The notes: generated by a model from the sequence alone, not told the origin. Positions 26,512-36,585 are shown, counted from the stretch's first letter. The stretch is 64,000 nt of DNA from JANNVK01 sp031414415 (GCA_031414415.1 JANNVK010000134.1:31850-95849), one strand, 5' to 3'. Made by a program: numbers and translations.

Positions 26512-27828
26512 ATGGAAAACAAACCACGTTTAAGTTTTTGGCAAATCTGGAATATGAGTTTCGGGTTTTTGGGAATTCAGTTCGGTTGGGGTTTGCAGAT
26601 GGCGAATATGTCGCCGATTTACAAATATCTTGGTGCCGATGAAGGTTCGCTTCCATATCTTTGGCTTGCCGGACCGCTGACCGGTTTGCTGATTCAACCG
26701 ATTGTCGGAGCAATGTCCGATCGAACTTGGAACAAACTTGGTCGTCGTCGTCCGTATTTTTTAGTCGGTGCGGTCGTTGCAAGTATTTGTTTGATTCTGA
26801 TGCCGAATTCATCTGCACTTTGGATGGCGGCGAGTTTGCTGTGGATTATGGATGCTTCGATAAATATCACGATGGAACCTTTTCGGGCGTTTGTCGGTGA
26901 TAAATTGCCGGAAGAACAACGCACGCTCGGTTTTGTAATGCAGTCGTTTTTTATCGGAATCGGTTCAACTTTAGCCAATGCTTTGCCTTATTTTTTGACT
27001 TTTTTGGGCGTTGTCGGCGTAATGAAAAGTGGAATTCCATATTCAACTTTGATTGCCTTTATCGTTGGTGCAATTGCGTTTTTGCTTGCAGTTTTATACA
27101 CGATTTTCACGACCAAAGAATACCCGCCGGAAGATATGGAGGAATTTAGACGCAAGCAAAACGAAGGAAACATAGTTGTAAATATCTTTAACGAAATTAA
27201 AGAAGCGATTATGACAATGCCAAAAACGATGAAACAGCTTGCCGTTGTGCAGTTTTTTACGTGGTTTGCGTTGCCTTTTATGTGGCAATATTACGGAATT
27301 GCAGTTGCCCGCCACGTCTTTAACGCGGTTGACGACAAGTCTGATTTGTTCAAACAGGGAACGGAATGGGGCGGAGTTTGCTTCGCAATTTATAACTTAG
27401 TCTGTTTTCTAGTTGCTTTTGCAATTCCGCCTTTAGCCAATAAAATCGGGCGAAAAGGTGTTCACATTTTTTGCTTGATTTGCGGCGGATTAGGTTTGCT
27501 TTCTACATATTTTGCGGCGAATCCTTATTTCTTATGGATCGGAATGGCTGGAGTCGGAATCGCTTGGGCTTCAATCTTATCAATGCCTTATGTCATTCTC
27601 GCAGGTGCAATAAAAGCCGAAAGAATGGGCGTTTATATGGGTGTTTTCAATTTATTTATTGTTATCCCGCAGGTTGTTCAATCATTTTTGACACCGCAAA
27701 TTTACAAGCCGCTATTTGGTGGCGATGCATTGTATGCGGTAATGTTCGGCGGAGTTTCAATGCTGATTGCGGCGGTTTCAGTCTTGATTGTGAAAGACGT
27801 TGGTGCAAACAAAATTGAGGGAAATTGA
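26512..27828 (+). CDS. SLC45-type MFS maltose/oligosaccharide transporter
   Basis: 438 residues with about 12 hydrophobic segments. The N-terminal signature WQIWNMSFGFLGIQFGWGLQ and the loop DRTWNKLGRRRPYFLVGA (after helix 2) identify the glycoside-pentoside/SLC45-like group found beside starch genes in Bacteroidetes and Caulobacter, where it takes up maltose. SINITMEPFRAFVGDKL is also typical. It would carry the products of the neighbouring GH13 enzymes across the inner membrane. GGGTAAG lies just before the ATG. It sits 18 nt after one amylase gene and 3 nt before the next. Confidence 0.9.
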   Translation: MENKPRLSFWQIWNMSFGFLGIQFGWGLQMANMSPIYKYLGADEGSLPYLWLAGPLTGLLIQPIVGAMSDRTWNKLGRRRPYFLVGAVVASICLILMPNSSALWMAASLLWIMDASINITMEPFRAFVGDKLPEEQRTLGFVMQSFFIGIGSTLANALPYFLTFLGVVGVMKSGIPYSTLIAFIVGAIAFLLAVLYTIFTTKEYPPEDMEEFRRKQNEGNIVVNIFNEIKEAIMTMPKTMKQLAVVQFFTWFALPFMWQYYGIAVARHVFNAVDDKSDLFKQGTEWGGVCFAIYNLVCFLVAFAIPPLANKIGRKGVHIFCLICGGLGLLSTYFAANPYFLWIGMAGVGIAWASILSMPYVILAGAIKAERMGVYMGVFNLFIVIPQVVQSFLTPQIYKPLFGGDALYAVMFGGVSMLIAAVSVLIVKDVGANKIEGN

Positions 27829-27831
27829 TTT

Positions 27832-29184
27832 ATGAAACACAAAATTTTATTGATTTTAGCAATTATTTTTTCGGTAAATTTTGCGGTTGCACAACCGCGT
27901 GATTTCTCAAAAGAATCTGCCCGAACTTCGCAAGAATGGGTGAAGGATGCGGTTGTTTACGAGATTTTTCCACGTCAATATTCGGCAAAAGGTGATTTCA
28001 ATTCGATTACTGCTGATTTGGACAGATTGCAAAATCTTGGCATCACAGTTTTGTGGATTATGCCGATTCACCCGCTTGGGAAATTGAAGGCAAAAGGCAC
28101 AATCGGTTCGCCGTATGCGGTCAAAGATTTTTATGCGATCAATCCTGATTACGGCACAAGTGATGATTTCAAACGACTTATCAACGAATCTCACAAACGC
28201 GGAATGAAAGTAATTATTGATATTGTCGCTAATCACACGAGTTGGGATTCGTTGATGATGAAGACAAAAGGCTTTCACACGACCAACGAAAAAGGCGAAA
28301 TTATTCCGCCTGTGCCTGATTGGGCAGACGTTGCCGATTTGAATTACGACAATCCAGAGCTTCGCAAATATATGATCGAAATGCTCAAATTCTGGATTCG
28401 TGATTACGATTTAGATGGATTTCGCTGTGATGTTGCCGGATTTATTCCGACTGATTTCTGGGAATCCGCTCGTGCCGAAGTAGATAAAATCAAACCGAAC
28501 ACGATTTGGTTAGCCGAATGGGAATCACCCGATTTGCTGACAAAAGCCTTTGATGTTGATTATTCTTGGGAAAATCACGCGACGCTTTCGCAAGTTTTAT
28601 TTGGACAAAAACCGGCTTCGGAAATTCAAAAAATTTGGCGTGAACAGAATGCGAAGTTTCCAAAAAACGCTTTGCGGATGCGGTTTTCAGATAATCACGA
28701 TGAACGCCGTGCGATTGCCAGATTTGGCGAAAAAGGTGCGTTGGCGGCACAAGCCTTGGCGTTTACTTTGGACGGCATTCCGATGATTTACAACGGAATG
28801 GAAGTCGGCGACACAGCCGAAAGCGGTTCACCTGCGTTGTTTGAAAAGCTACCGATAAATTGGAGTTTTGTCGAACGTCGTCCGGAATTTCCGAAGTTTT
28901 ACAAATCTATTATCGAACTTCGGAAAAACTCGGTTGCACTTCGTCGCGGAGATTTAACTTGGCTCAAAAACTCAGACGAAAATCGCGTTGTAACTTTTAC
29001 ACGCAAAAGCAGTAATGAAGAAATTCTAGTCGCAATAAATATGACAAGTTCACCGTTTTTTGGCTCGGTCGAGGCAAGCGGAAATTTTGACGACATTACG
29101 CCAAACATTGGAAACAAACAAGTTGGCTTACCGGCTATCAGTTTAGAAGGCTTTGGGTTTAGAATTTTCAAGAAAAAATATTGA
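27832..29184 (+). CDS. Exported GH13 alpha-amylase family enzyme
   Basis: 450 residues with a signal peptide (ending NFAVAQ near residue 22) and a compact GH13 barrel. The catalytic residues are Asp200 (FRCDVAG), Glu229 (WLAEWE) and Asp290 (SDNHDE), with DIVANHT carrying the conserved His. Shorter than typical amylases and without an N-terminal extra domain, it resembles small periplasmic maltodextrin hydrolases. It starts 3 nt after the carrier gene and closes the operon; its stop is 1 nt from the convergent lacI-type stop, leaving no room for a terminator. Confidence 0.92.
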   Translation: MKHKILLILAIIFSVNFAVAQPRDFSKESARTSQEWVKDAVVYEIFPRQYSAKGDFNSITADLDRLQNLGITVLWIMPIHPLGKLKAKGTIGSPYAVKDFYAINPDYGTSDDFKRLINESHKRGMKVIIDIVANHTSWDSLMMKTKGFHTTNEKGEIIPPVPDWADVADLNYDNPELRKYMIEMLKFWIRDYDLDGFRCDVAGFIPTDFWESARAEVDKIKPNTIWLAEWESPDLLTKAFDVDYSWENHATLSQVLFGQKPASEIQKIWREQNAKFPKNALRMRFSDNHDERRAIARFGEKGALAAQALAFTLDGIPMIYNGMEVGDTAESGSPALFEKLPINWSFVERRPEFPKFYKSIIELRKNSVALRRGDLTWLKNSDENRVVTFTRKSSNEEILVAINMTSSPFFGSVEASGNFDDITPNIGNKQVGLPAISLEGFGFRIFKKKY

Positions 29185-29185
29185 T

Positions 29186-30256
29186 TTACTTTTTAACGTG
29201 AGCAGTTGAATTTCTGATAACTAATTCTGGTTCTACGGTTAATGTTTGCGGAATTTTCGAGGCTTCAATATTCGATTTTGCGAGCTGATTCAAAACGGTT
29301 TGGGCGGCGAGTTTTCCCATTTCAAATAACGGTTGGCGAATAGTTGTTAAGGCTGGATTAAGAAATGCAGCAGCGTAAATATCATCAAATCCAAGCACGG
29401 AAACATCTTGTGGAACACGCAAACCTGCTTCTTCCAAAGCACGAATTGCTCCAATTGCCGAAACATCGTTGAAGGCAAAAACTGCTGTAAATGGTTTCCT
29501 TGCGGCAAGTATTTTCTTCATCGCGACGTATCCTATCTCCGGCGATGGAATGTCGCCTTCGAGCTGGGCAACTAATTTTGGTTCAATTTTTAAGCCTCGT
29601 TTTAGAGCAGCTTCGGAAATTGTTTCCCAACGAATTTTTGTGTCTGAACTAAAATCTTGCCCTTTGATAAAAGCAATTTGCCGATGTCCGAGTGTGAATA
29701 AATGCCCAACTCCAAGTTCCGCAGCGTGTTGATGATTCAAGACAACATTGGTAATTCCTTTAATTTTATCGTGTCCGGAAACAGTTACAACAGGTAAAGT
29801 TGTCGGAAAGCGAATCGGCGTATCGACCGCAATAATTCCTTCAACTTGCCTTTCTATCAGCATTTGCGGATTATGCTTGAGCAAATCATCGCGATGCAAA
29901 TGGCTAGTTGTCAGATAAAAATAGCCTTCTTTTGCCAGCACAGCTTCGACACCATTTAATACCATTCCAGAATATCCATCACTTAATTCGGGAACGACAA
30001 CGCCGAGTGTGAAACTTTTTTGTGCCCGAAGCGATCTGGCAAAATAATTTGGTCGATAATTAAACTCTTCAGCCGCACGGAAAATGCGGTCTTTTGTTTC
30101 TTGCGGAATTGAATTTGCACCTGGTTTGTCATTTAAAACTAAAGACAACGAGGTGATTGATAATCCGAGATGTGCAGCAAGATTTTTGAGACTAACACCA
30201 GTTTCGGAAGTTTTTGACTCACGATTCTTGCTAATTTTTTGTTTGTTTTCGGACAC
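29186..30256 (-). CDS. LacI-family transcriptional regulator
   Basis: 356 residues. After a charged, probably disordered N-terminus of about 20 residues comes the LacI helix-turn-helix (VSLKNLAAHLGLSITSLSLVLND, about 21-43) and the hinge helix (YRPNYFARSLR). A periplasmic-binding-protein-like sensor follows, with FNDVSAIGAIRALEEAG and VSVLGFDD typical of the family. The start is GTG. It is convergent with the GH13 operon and divergent from the third TonB receptor, and two tandem operator-like sites sit at the receptor promoter. It probably represses the receptor and the following glycosidase genes until a sugar binds; the ligand is unknown. Confidence 0.93.
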   Translation of the reverse strand: MSENKQKISKNRESKTSETGVSLKNLAAHLGLSITSLSLVLNDKPGANSIPQETKDRIFRAAEEFNYRPNYFARSLRAQKSFTLGVVVPELSDGYSGMVLNGVEAVLAKEGYFYLTTSHLHRDDLLKHNPQMLIERQVEGIIAVDTPIRFPTTLPVVTVSGHDKIKGITNVVLNHQHAAELGVGHLFTLGHRQIAFIKGQDFSSDTKIRWETISEAALKRGLKIEPKLVAQLEGDIPSPEIGYVAMKKILAARKPFTAVFAFNDVSAIGAIRALEEAGLRVPQDVSVLGFDDIYAAAFLNPALTTIRQPLFEMGKLAAQTVLNQLAKSNIEASKIPQTLTVEPELVIRNSTAHVKK

Positions 30257-30348
30257 GAAATCAGTTTCTCACAGAGCCAAAAACAACGCAACAGCTTTGA
30301 GTTGTCAGCTAAGATTAGTTTTATTAATCGGATATATTAGTATTATTC

Positions 30349-30377
30349 TTGACTGTCTTTTTTGATGGTGTTACGAT
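30349..30377 (+). promoter_or_regulatory. Predicted sigma70-type promoter for TonB receptor copy 3
   Basis: TTGACT (30349-30354), a 17-nt spacer, then TACGAT (30372-30377). Transcription would begin near 30384, directly in front of the tandem operators, with an untranslated leader of about 150 nt. Confidence 0.6.
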
Positions 30378-30385
30378 GAAAAGTC

Positions 30386-30412
30386 ACTAAAACGATTTAC
30401 TAAAACGATTTA
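30386..30412. promoter_or_regulatory. Tandem LacI-type operators
   Basis: Two identical 14-mers, ACTAAAACGATTTA, at 30386-30399 and 30399-30412 repeat with a period of 13 bp. Each contains the near-palindrome TAAAACGATTTA with a central CG, the usual pattern for LacI/PurR-type sites. They begin right after the predicted transcription start, where a bound repressor would block initiation or clearance. Confidence 0.65.
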
Positions 30413-30532
30413 TCAGCATTTAAGCGAGTTTATCTGACTTTTAGTGTTGCGAAATTGGCAAGTTCTATTTAGCTTTTAAAACGGAACAAGCAGATTTCAT
30501 CAATTTTTATTATTTTCGCCGGAGGTTTTAGA

Positions 30533-33500
30533 ATGAAATTAAATATTGCCAAACTAATACGCATATCTTTTTGCGGGTTGTTAATTCTGAGTTTGAGTAC
30601 CGTTGCTTTTTCGCAATTTAAAGCGGCTGTTCAAGGAACAGTTACAGATTCTTCAGACGCATCTGTTGCAGGTGCAAATGTTGTTTTAACAAACACAGAA
30701 ACTAATCAGTCACAAACCACAACTACAAATGAGAGTGGTTTTTATCGTTTTTCGAGTCTCGCACCGGGCAATTATAAAATCACGGTTGAAAAAACAGGCT
30801 TCAAAAAGAAAAATGTTGAAAGAGTTACAGTTATTGCCGAGCAAACACAAGGATACAACATAAATTTAGACGCTGGCGGAATTACCGAAAGCGTTACGGT
30901 TACTGCCGATGAAGCTCAATTGCAGACTGAAGACGCAAATATCAGAAAAACAATTACGAACGCGGAAATTTTAAGTTTGCCGCAATCAGGACGCGATCCT
31001 TATGAACTTGCTAGATTATCACCTGGCGTTTTTGGTTCAGGTTCGAGAGGTTCAGGCGGTGCATCGCAAGGATTACCAAACACTAGCGGTCCGGGCGGAT
31101 CAAATAATTCGATTTTCGCAACTGAAAATGTTCAGCCAATTTCAGCGAATGGACAGAGAGTTTCATCAAACAATTATCAAATTGATGGAACCAGCGTCAA
31201 CAGCCAAACTTGGGGCGGCGGAGCAGTGATTACGCCAAGTCAGGAAAGTGTGAAGGAAGTTGTAGTTACGGCAACCACATATTCGGCTGAAGATGGTAGA
31301 AACAGTGGTGCTCAAATCAAAGTTATCTCAAATAATGGAACAAATGATTGGCATGGAAGTGGATTTTACAAAATTGCAGATCCAAGATTAAATGCATTTA
31401 ACCAAATGCCAATTCTTTTTAATGGGACAGCACCAAATTTAAGTGTTGCGTCAAAACCGGAGCGTATTCAGCGAAAATTTAAAACTTTCGGCGGTAGTTT
31501 TGGCGGACGAATAATTAGAGACCGTCTGTTTTTCTTTGCAACTTATGAAGGAATAAGTGAAAACACTTCTTCGAATTACAGGGCGTTAGTTGAAACATCA
31601 AGTTTTCGTTCATCTATAATATCGGCGAGACCAAACACCGTTACATCAAGAATTTTATCATCTGCCGGAGTTGCTCCGCGAGTTCTTCAAACATTAATGC
31701 CAACTTGTACTGGAATATTTACTGGCTGTAATGTCGTTGGAAACGGAATGGATATTGGTTCAATAACAGGAAGTTACGGTAGTTATGTTCCAACTTTTAG
31801 TACGCAACCAATCGGCGGCGGATTAGACGGTATTGCTGATGTCCAATGGGCTGAGCTGGAAAGAATATCAAGATTTCGTGGAAATCAGTTTCAGACTCGA
31901 ATCGGCTATAAAATAACTGAAAACGATAACCTCACGTTTTCTTCATATTTTGTTCCAAATAAGGCAACCAGTTCAAACGATGGTGCTCAAAGCAGACCGC
32001 AGGCTGATATTAACTCGGAGCGTTTATCTTATGCGATTGGAGCAATTTACAACCGCACAATTTCTGCAACCTCGACCAACGAAGCTCGATTCAATATCAC
32101 TCGTTGGGGTTTCGATGAAACAAAATCAAATCCTGATGCAGCACTCAATTTACCCCGAATTGAAATTGAAGGATTTTTTAGTGATAGATTACGTTTTGGG
32201 TTTCCACAAGGACAAAACACACCAGGTGTTATTAGTGAAAAACAGCTCGATTTTAGAAACACTTTCACGACAATTGTTGGTAATCACGTATTGAAAATTG
32301 GTGGCGAATATCGTCGTGATTTAAACAGTAACGGCGAAGTTGGTGCATCTCGTCCGTTATATTCTTTCCATCGTTTATGGAATTTTGCTAATGGAACGCC
32401 GATTTTTGAAGCAATTACAGCTGATTCAACCGGAAAACCGACAGCAAATAATACAAAATTTAGAACCGGAGAGCTCGCATTTTTTGTTCAAGACGATTGG
32501 AAAATCAAAACAAATCTGACATTGAACCTTGGTTTGAGATGGGATTTGATGTCGCCAATTGTTGCCACTGATGGAGTTATCGGAAATTTATTGCTCGATT
32601 CAAATAATTCGCTTGCTGGTGCGAAAATTACAACTGCTAAATCTTTGTATAAAAGCGATTACACTAACTTTGCTCCTCAAATTGGATTTGCCTGGAATCC
32701 AAAAATGCTTGACAGCAAACTTGTAATTCGCGGCGGTGGCGGAATTGGTTATGACCGACTCGCAAATGCTTTGTTGGCAAACGCTCGTCGAAATCCGCCA
32801 AATGGTCAAAACTTTGGAATCTGTTGTGGAACAGACGCAACCGAATTTGGTTCACCATTTGTTGGCGGGCAAATCACATTTGTCACCAGCACGGATAATA
32901 CAATTTTTGGTTATCCGAGAAATCCATTACTTGGTGGTGGAACAAATCCGGCAAATGGTTTGCCAAATGTAGGTGGAATAGAGATTTACGGTACACCTCA
33001 AGATTTACCGTCGGCTTATGTGATGCGTTATTCGCTTGAAGGTCAATATCAATTACCAAAAAATCTGTTTGCATCGTTAAGTTATACTGGTGCTCAAGGG
33101 CGACATTTTGTGCGGATTTTACCGCTTCAAATAATGGTCGCGACAAATCCAAACATCAATGCTGCATATTTCGCCAGTCCTGATGTTAATACAAGTTACA
33201 ACGCAATGGTTGCCAGATTGCAAGGGAGATTTTTGAAGCAATTTTCTTTTGACACCAATTATCGTTGGAGCAAAAGCATAGATACTGCGTCCTTTGAAGC
33301 ACCAACGGCTCAAACTAACCAAAGTTTTCCGGTTGACCAAAGAGAAGAACGGGGACCATCAGATTTTGATGTTCGGCAGGCTTTTATCTTTGCCGGAACT
33401 TGGGATTTACCGATTTTCCGTAACAAAAGTAGCTTGGCTGGGAAGTTAGCTGGCGGTTGGCAGATTAGTTCAATCGCGAGTTGGAACAGCGGTTTCCCTT

Positions 33501-34000
33501 GGACACCAAAACTTTTTGGTTGTTTGGCGGGAAACACAAGCAACAGTGGCAACTTTTGCGATCCACGTCCGACATCGTTTAATGGAACTCAACCGAGAAG
33601 CAATTCAAATGAAAACTTCTTGAGTGCAAACGGAGTGTTTGGATTAAGTCAAGCGACTCTATTTGGAGCTCCCGGAACTGTGTTTGGTGTTGCACCGCCG
33701 TTCAATGCTCCGCCATTTGCTAACAAACCTGGAATTGGTCGAAACCGTTTCTTAGGTCCAAAATATTTTGCAATGGATATGACTTTTGCAAAGAAATTTG
33801 GATTAGGAAATTGGGGTTTCCTCGGCGAAAATGCCAATATTGATGTTAGATTCAATTTCTTTAATATTCTAAATAACTTGAATCTTGCACCGATAAACTC
33901 ACTTTCAGACCAAACTCGTGTTCAATCAGATAATTTTGGAAGAATCACTTCTGGTTTGGCTGGAAGAACTGGCGAATTTCAAATAAGGTTTAGTTTCTAA
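30533..34000 (+). CDS. TonB-dependent receptor, Oar-like (copy 3)
   Basis: 1155 residues; GGAGG lies 8 nt before the ATG. A signal peptide ends near residue 27 (TVAFSQ), followed by a carboxypeptidase-like domain (VQGTVTDSSDASVAGANV to SLAPGNYKITV), a plug (ISANGQRVSSNNYQIDGTSVN, SAEDGRNSGAQIKVIS) and the barrel, ending GEFQIRFSF. The plug has a Gly/Ser-rich insert (FGSGSRGSGGASQG) not seen in the other two copies. With the LacI promoter in front and bglX, GH15 and GH144-like genes behind, it is the probable outer-membrane entry for the glycan of this locus. No SusD-like partner follows. A terminator lies 17 nt after the stop, so the downstream genes may have their own promoter. Confidence 0.93.
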   Translation: MKLNIAKLIRISFCGLLILSLSTVAFSQFKAAVQGTVTDSSDASVAGANVVLTNTETNQSQTTTTNESGFYRFSSLAPGNYKITVEKTGFKKKNVERVTVIAEQTQGYNINLDAGGITESVTVTADEAQLQTEDANIRKTITNAEILSLPQSGRDPYELARLSPGVFGSGSRGSGGASQGLPNTSGPGGSNNSIFATENVQPISANGQRVSSNNYQIDGTSVNSQTWGGGAVITPSQESVKEVVVTATTYSAEDGRNSGAQIKVISNNGTNDWHGSGFYKIADPRLNAFNQMPILFNGTAPNLSVASKPERIQRKFKTFGGSFGGRIIRDRLFFFATYEGISENTSSNYRALVETSSFRSSIISARPNTVTSRILSSAGVAPRVLQTLMPTCTGIFTGCNVVGNGMDIGSITGSYGSYVPTFSTQPIGGGLDGIADVQWAELERISRFRGNQFQTRIGYKITENDNLTFSSYFVPNKATSSNDGAQSRPQADINSERLSYAIGAIYNRTISATSTNEARFNITRWGFDETKSNPDAALNLPRIEIEGFFSDRLRFGFPQGQNTPGVISEKQLDFRNTFTTIVGNHVLKIGGEYRRDLNSNGEVGASRPLYSFHRLWNFANGTPIFEAITADSTGKPTANNTKFRTGELAFFVQDDWKIKTNLTLNLGLRWDLMSPIVATDGVIGNLLLDSNNSLAGAKITTAKSLYKSDYTNFAPQIGFAWNPKMLDSKLVIRGGGGIGYDRLANALLANARRNPPNGQNFGICCGTDATEFGSPFVGGQITFVTSTDNTIFGYPRNPLLGGGTNPANGLPNVGGIEIYGTPQDLPSAYVMRYSLEGQYQLPKNLFASLSYTGAQGRHFVRILPLQIMVATNPNINAAYFASPDVNTSYNAMVARLQGRFLKQFSFDTNYRWSKSIDTASFEAPTAQTNQSFPVDQREERGPSDFDVRQAFIFAGTWDLPIFRNKSSLAGKLAGGWQISSIASWNSGFPWTPKLFGCLAGNTSNSGNFCDPRPTSFNGTQPRSNSNENFLSANGVFGLSQATLFGAPGTVFGVAPPFNAPPFANKPGIGRNRFLGPKYFAMDMTFAKKFGLGNWGFLGENANIDVRFNFFNILNNLNLAPINSLSDQTRVQSDNFGRITSGLAGRTGEFQIRFSF

Positions 34001-34017
34001 CCTTTTGAATTATTAAG

Positions 34018-34046
34018 AAGGAGCGAGAGTAGATTTCGTTCCTTTT
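34018..34046 (+). terminator. Intrinsic terminator of TonB receptor copy 3
   Basis: A 9-bp stem, AAGGAGCGA / TCGTTCCTT (one G-U pair), with a 9-nt loop, ending in TTTT. Confidence 0.65.
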
Positions 34047-34155
34047 ATGTTTTACTTTTAGACGTATTGATTTCGCACAGATTCTTGTAAATTTAGAATT
34101 CGCAATCAGCGTCTTTTTTAGTTTAACCTAAGTCCTGAGTTCTAACTAAAGTAGA

Positions 34156-34287
34156 AATTAGACGCGGATTTTTGCGGATTAACCTGATTTTCGCTGATTA
34201 TCCACCGTAAATCTCAATGGATTAATAAATTATGGTTATCAAATCGGCGAAAATCCGCTAAATCAGTGTTTGTCCGCGTCTAATTTT
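34156..34287. repeat. Inverted repeat with GACGCGGA arms between the receptor and bglX
   Basis: Perfect 14-bp arms, AAATTAGACGCGGA (34156-34169) and TCCGCGTCTAATTT (34274-34287), enclose about 100 bp. More matching pieces lie inside: GCGGATTAACCTGATTTTCGC on the left and GCGAAAATCCGCTAAATCAG on the right. The unit has the look of a mobile intergenic repeat. Apart from it and the terminator, the 332-bp gap (34001-34332) shows nothing definite. Confidence 0.7.
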
Positions 34288-34332
34288 ATTACTAATTTTC
34301 AACTCAAGACTCAAGTTAGTTTAGTTTGTTAA

Positions 34333-36570
34333 ATGAATTCAATGAAAAAGAAACAATCAATCGGTTTAATTATTATTTATACTTTGCTTTTCCCAATGTA
34401 TGCGGTTTTCGCTCAACAAAAACCGCAGTCAGCAACAGTTGAAACGAAAATAAATGCTCTAATTTCGAAGATGACTTTGGCTGAAAAACTCGGTCAAATG
34501 CAACAACTTGATGGCGAAGCAAACGGCAAATTTCGCCCAGAACATCTCGAACTTGCAAAAAAAGGCTTGCTTGGTTCTACGCTGAATGTTCGCGGTGCGG
34601 AACAAACAAACGAATTGCAACGTGCCGCACTTTCGTCTCGGTTGAGAATTCCGATACTTTTTGGTTTTGACGTAATTCACGGCTATCGCACGATGTTTCC
34701 AATTTCTCTTGGCGAATCAGCGAGCTGGGACATTGCGTCGATTGAAAAAACTGCCGCAATCGCCGCCAAAGAAGCGAGAAGTGCTGGCGTTCACTGGACA
34801 TTCGCACCGATGGTCGATATCGCACGAGATCCGCGTTGGGGAAGAATCTCGGAAGGTGCTGGCGAAGATACGTTTCTCGGTTCAAAGATTTCAACTGCTC
34901 GTGTTCAAGGTTTTCAAGGTTCAGATTTTAGTGCGGACGACCGCGTTATGGCTTGTGCGAAGCATTTCGTAGGCTATGGTGCGAGCGAAGCCGGACGCGA
35001 TTACAACACAACTGATTTTAGCGAACAAAGACTCCGCGAAGTTTATTTTCCGCCATTCAAAGCTGCGGTTGATGCTGGAGTTGGTTCGTTTATGACATCT
35101 TTTAATTCAATAAATGGAACTCCTTCAACTGCAAATCCTTTTATTTGGAAACAAGTTTTGCGAAACGATTGGAACTTTAAAGGATTAGTTGTCACCGATT
35201 ACACAGCAGTTTTGGAATTGATAAATCACGGTGTTGCCGCAACTGAGAGTGAAGCCGCATCGAAAACGATAAATGCCGGAATTGATATGGAAATGGTTTC
35301 GCGGCTGATTAACAAACACGGCGTTGAGATTGTAAAAAACAAAGAAGTCTCAATTGCTGCGATTGATAATGCTGTCAGAAATATTCTCAGAATGAAGTTC
35401 AAACTCGGACTTTTTGAAAAACCTTTTGCCGATGCAAACCGCGAAAAAGCAAATATTTTTACCGAAGCAAACAGAAAATATTCACGCGAATCTGCCAATA
35501 AGTCATTTGTTTTGCTCAAAAACGAAAACGCGGCTTTGCCAATTAACAAGCAGACGAAAAACGTTGCCGTCATTGGATTTCTGGCAAATGACAAGAGAAA
35601 TATGAACGGAAGTTGGGCTGGAGATTCTCGCGTTACCGATCCAATCACTGTTTTTGAAGGCATCAAAAATAAACTCGGAAACAACGCAAATGTGAAGTTT
35701 GCCGAAGGTTGCGATGCTAAATGTGAAGATACAAAAGATTTTGATGAAGCTGAAAACCTTGCGAAAAATAGCGATTTTGTAATTGTGACAGTTGGCGAAG
35801 ATTGCGAAATGAGTGGCGAAGCTGCGGTTCGCTCAAATCTGGATTTGCCCGGAAAACAGCTCGATTTAGTCAAAAAAATTCACGCGACTGGTAAACCTTA
35901 TGCAGTTGTTTTGATGAATGGCAGACCGCTAACGATTAACTGGTTGGCAGAAAATTCACCTGCGATTTTGGAAACTTGGTATGGCGGAACTGAAGGCGGA
36001 AATGCGGTTGCGGACACGCTTTTTGGCGATTCAAACCCAAGCGGAAAACTGCCCGTAACATTCCCTCGAAATGTTGGACAAATTCCGATTTACTATAATC
36101 AATTGCCAACCGGAAGACCTTTTGAGACTGCCAACAAATACACGAGCAAATATCTTGACGTGCCAAATACTCCTTTGTATCCTTTTGGTTATGGGTTGAG
36201 TTATACAACTTTTAAGCTCTCAAATATGAAACTTTCCGCCACGCAAATTGCCAAAAATGGCGAGTTGAAAGTTTCTGTTGATGTTGAAAATACGGGTAAA
36301 CGAGACGGCAGCGAAGTTGTCCAGGTTTATTTGCGAGATTTAGCGGCAAGCGTTTCGCGTCCGGTTAAAGAATTGAAAGGTTTTGATAAAATTATGCTCA
36401 AATCAGGCGAAAAACGAACTGTTGGAATCACAATCAAAGCAAGTGATTTGGGATTTTATGATGCTGCAAACAAATATGTGGTTGAAGCCGGAAAATTTCG
36501 TGTTATGGTTGGCACAGATTCGGAAAATAGCCGTGATGAAATGAGCGAATTTTTTAGTATCACGAAGTAG
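34333..36570 (+). CDS. bglX: Periplasmic GH3 beta-glucosidase
   Basis: 745 residues with a signal peptide (YTLLFPMYAVFAQ). The N-terminal barrel has RDPRWGRISEGAGEDTFL and KHFVGYGASEAGRDYN, and the nucleophile Asp289 lies in VVTDYTA. The alpha/beta sandwich with VTVGEDCEMSGEAA follows, and a fibronectin III-like C-terminal domain (GSEVVQVYLRD) ends it. This is the BglX layout. BglX-type enzymes release glucose from beta-linked disaccharides, and some act on sophoro-oligosaccharides, which would fit the GH144-like enzyme two genes on. A second in-frame ATG three codons in (34342) may be the real start. It lies between the GACGCGGA repeat and an octamer array. Confidence 0.93.
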   Translation: MNSMKKKQSIGLIIIYTLLFPMYAVFAQQKPQSATVETKINALISKMTLAEKLGQMQQLDGEANGKFRPEHLELAKKGLLGSTLNVRGAEQTNELQRAALSSRLRIPILFGFDVIHGYRTMFPISLGESASWDIASIEKTAAIAAKEARSAGVHWTFAPMVDIARDPRWGRISEGAGEDTFLGSKISTARVQGFQGSDFSADDRVMACAKHFVGYGASEAGRDYNTTDFSEQRLREVYFPPFKAAVDAGVGSFMTSFNSINGTPSTANPFIWKQVLRNDWNFKGLVVTDYTAVLELINHGVAATESEAASKTINAGIDMEMVSRLINKHGVEIVKNKEVSIAAIDNAVRNILRMKFKLGLFEKPFADANREKANIFTEANRKYSRESANKSFVLLKNENAALPINKQTKNVAVIGFLANDKRNMNGSWAGDSRVTDPITVFEGIKNKLGNNANVKFAEGCDAKCEDTKDFDEAENLAKNSDFVIVTVGEDCEMSGEAAVRSNLDLPGKQLDLVKKIHATGKPYAVVLMNGRPLTINWLAENSPAILETWYGGTEGGNAVADTLFGDSNPSGKLPVTFPRNVGQIPIYYNQLPTGRPFETANKYTSKYLDVPNTPLYPFGYGLSYTTFKLSNMKLSATQIAKNGELKVSVDVENTGKRDGSEVVQVYLRDLAASVSRPVKELKGFDKIMLKSGEKRTVGITIKASDLGFYDAANKYVVEAGKFRVMVGTDSENSRDEMSEFFSITK

Positions 36571-36585
36571 ATTATGAATTTTTAC

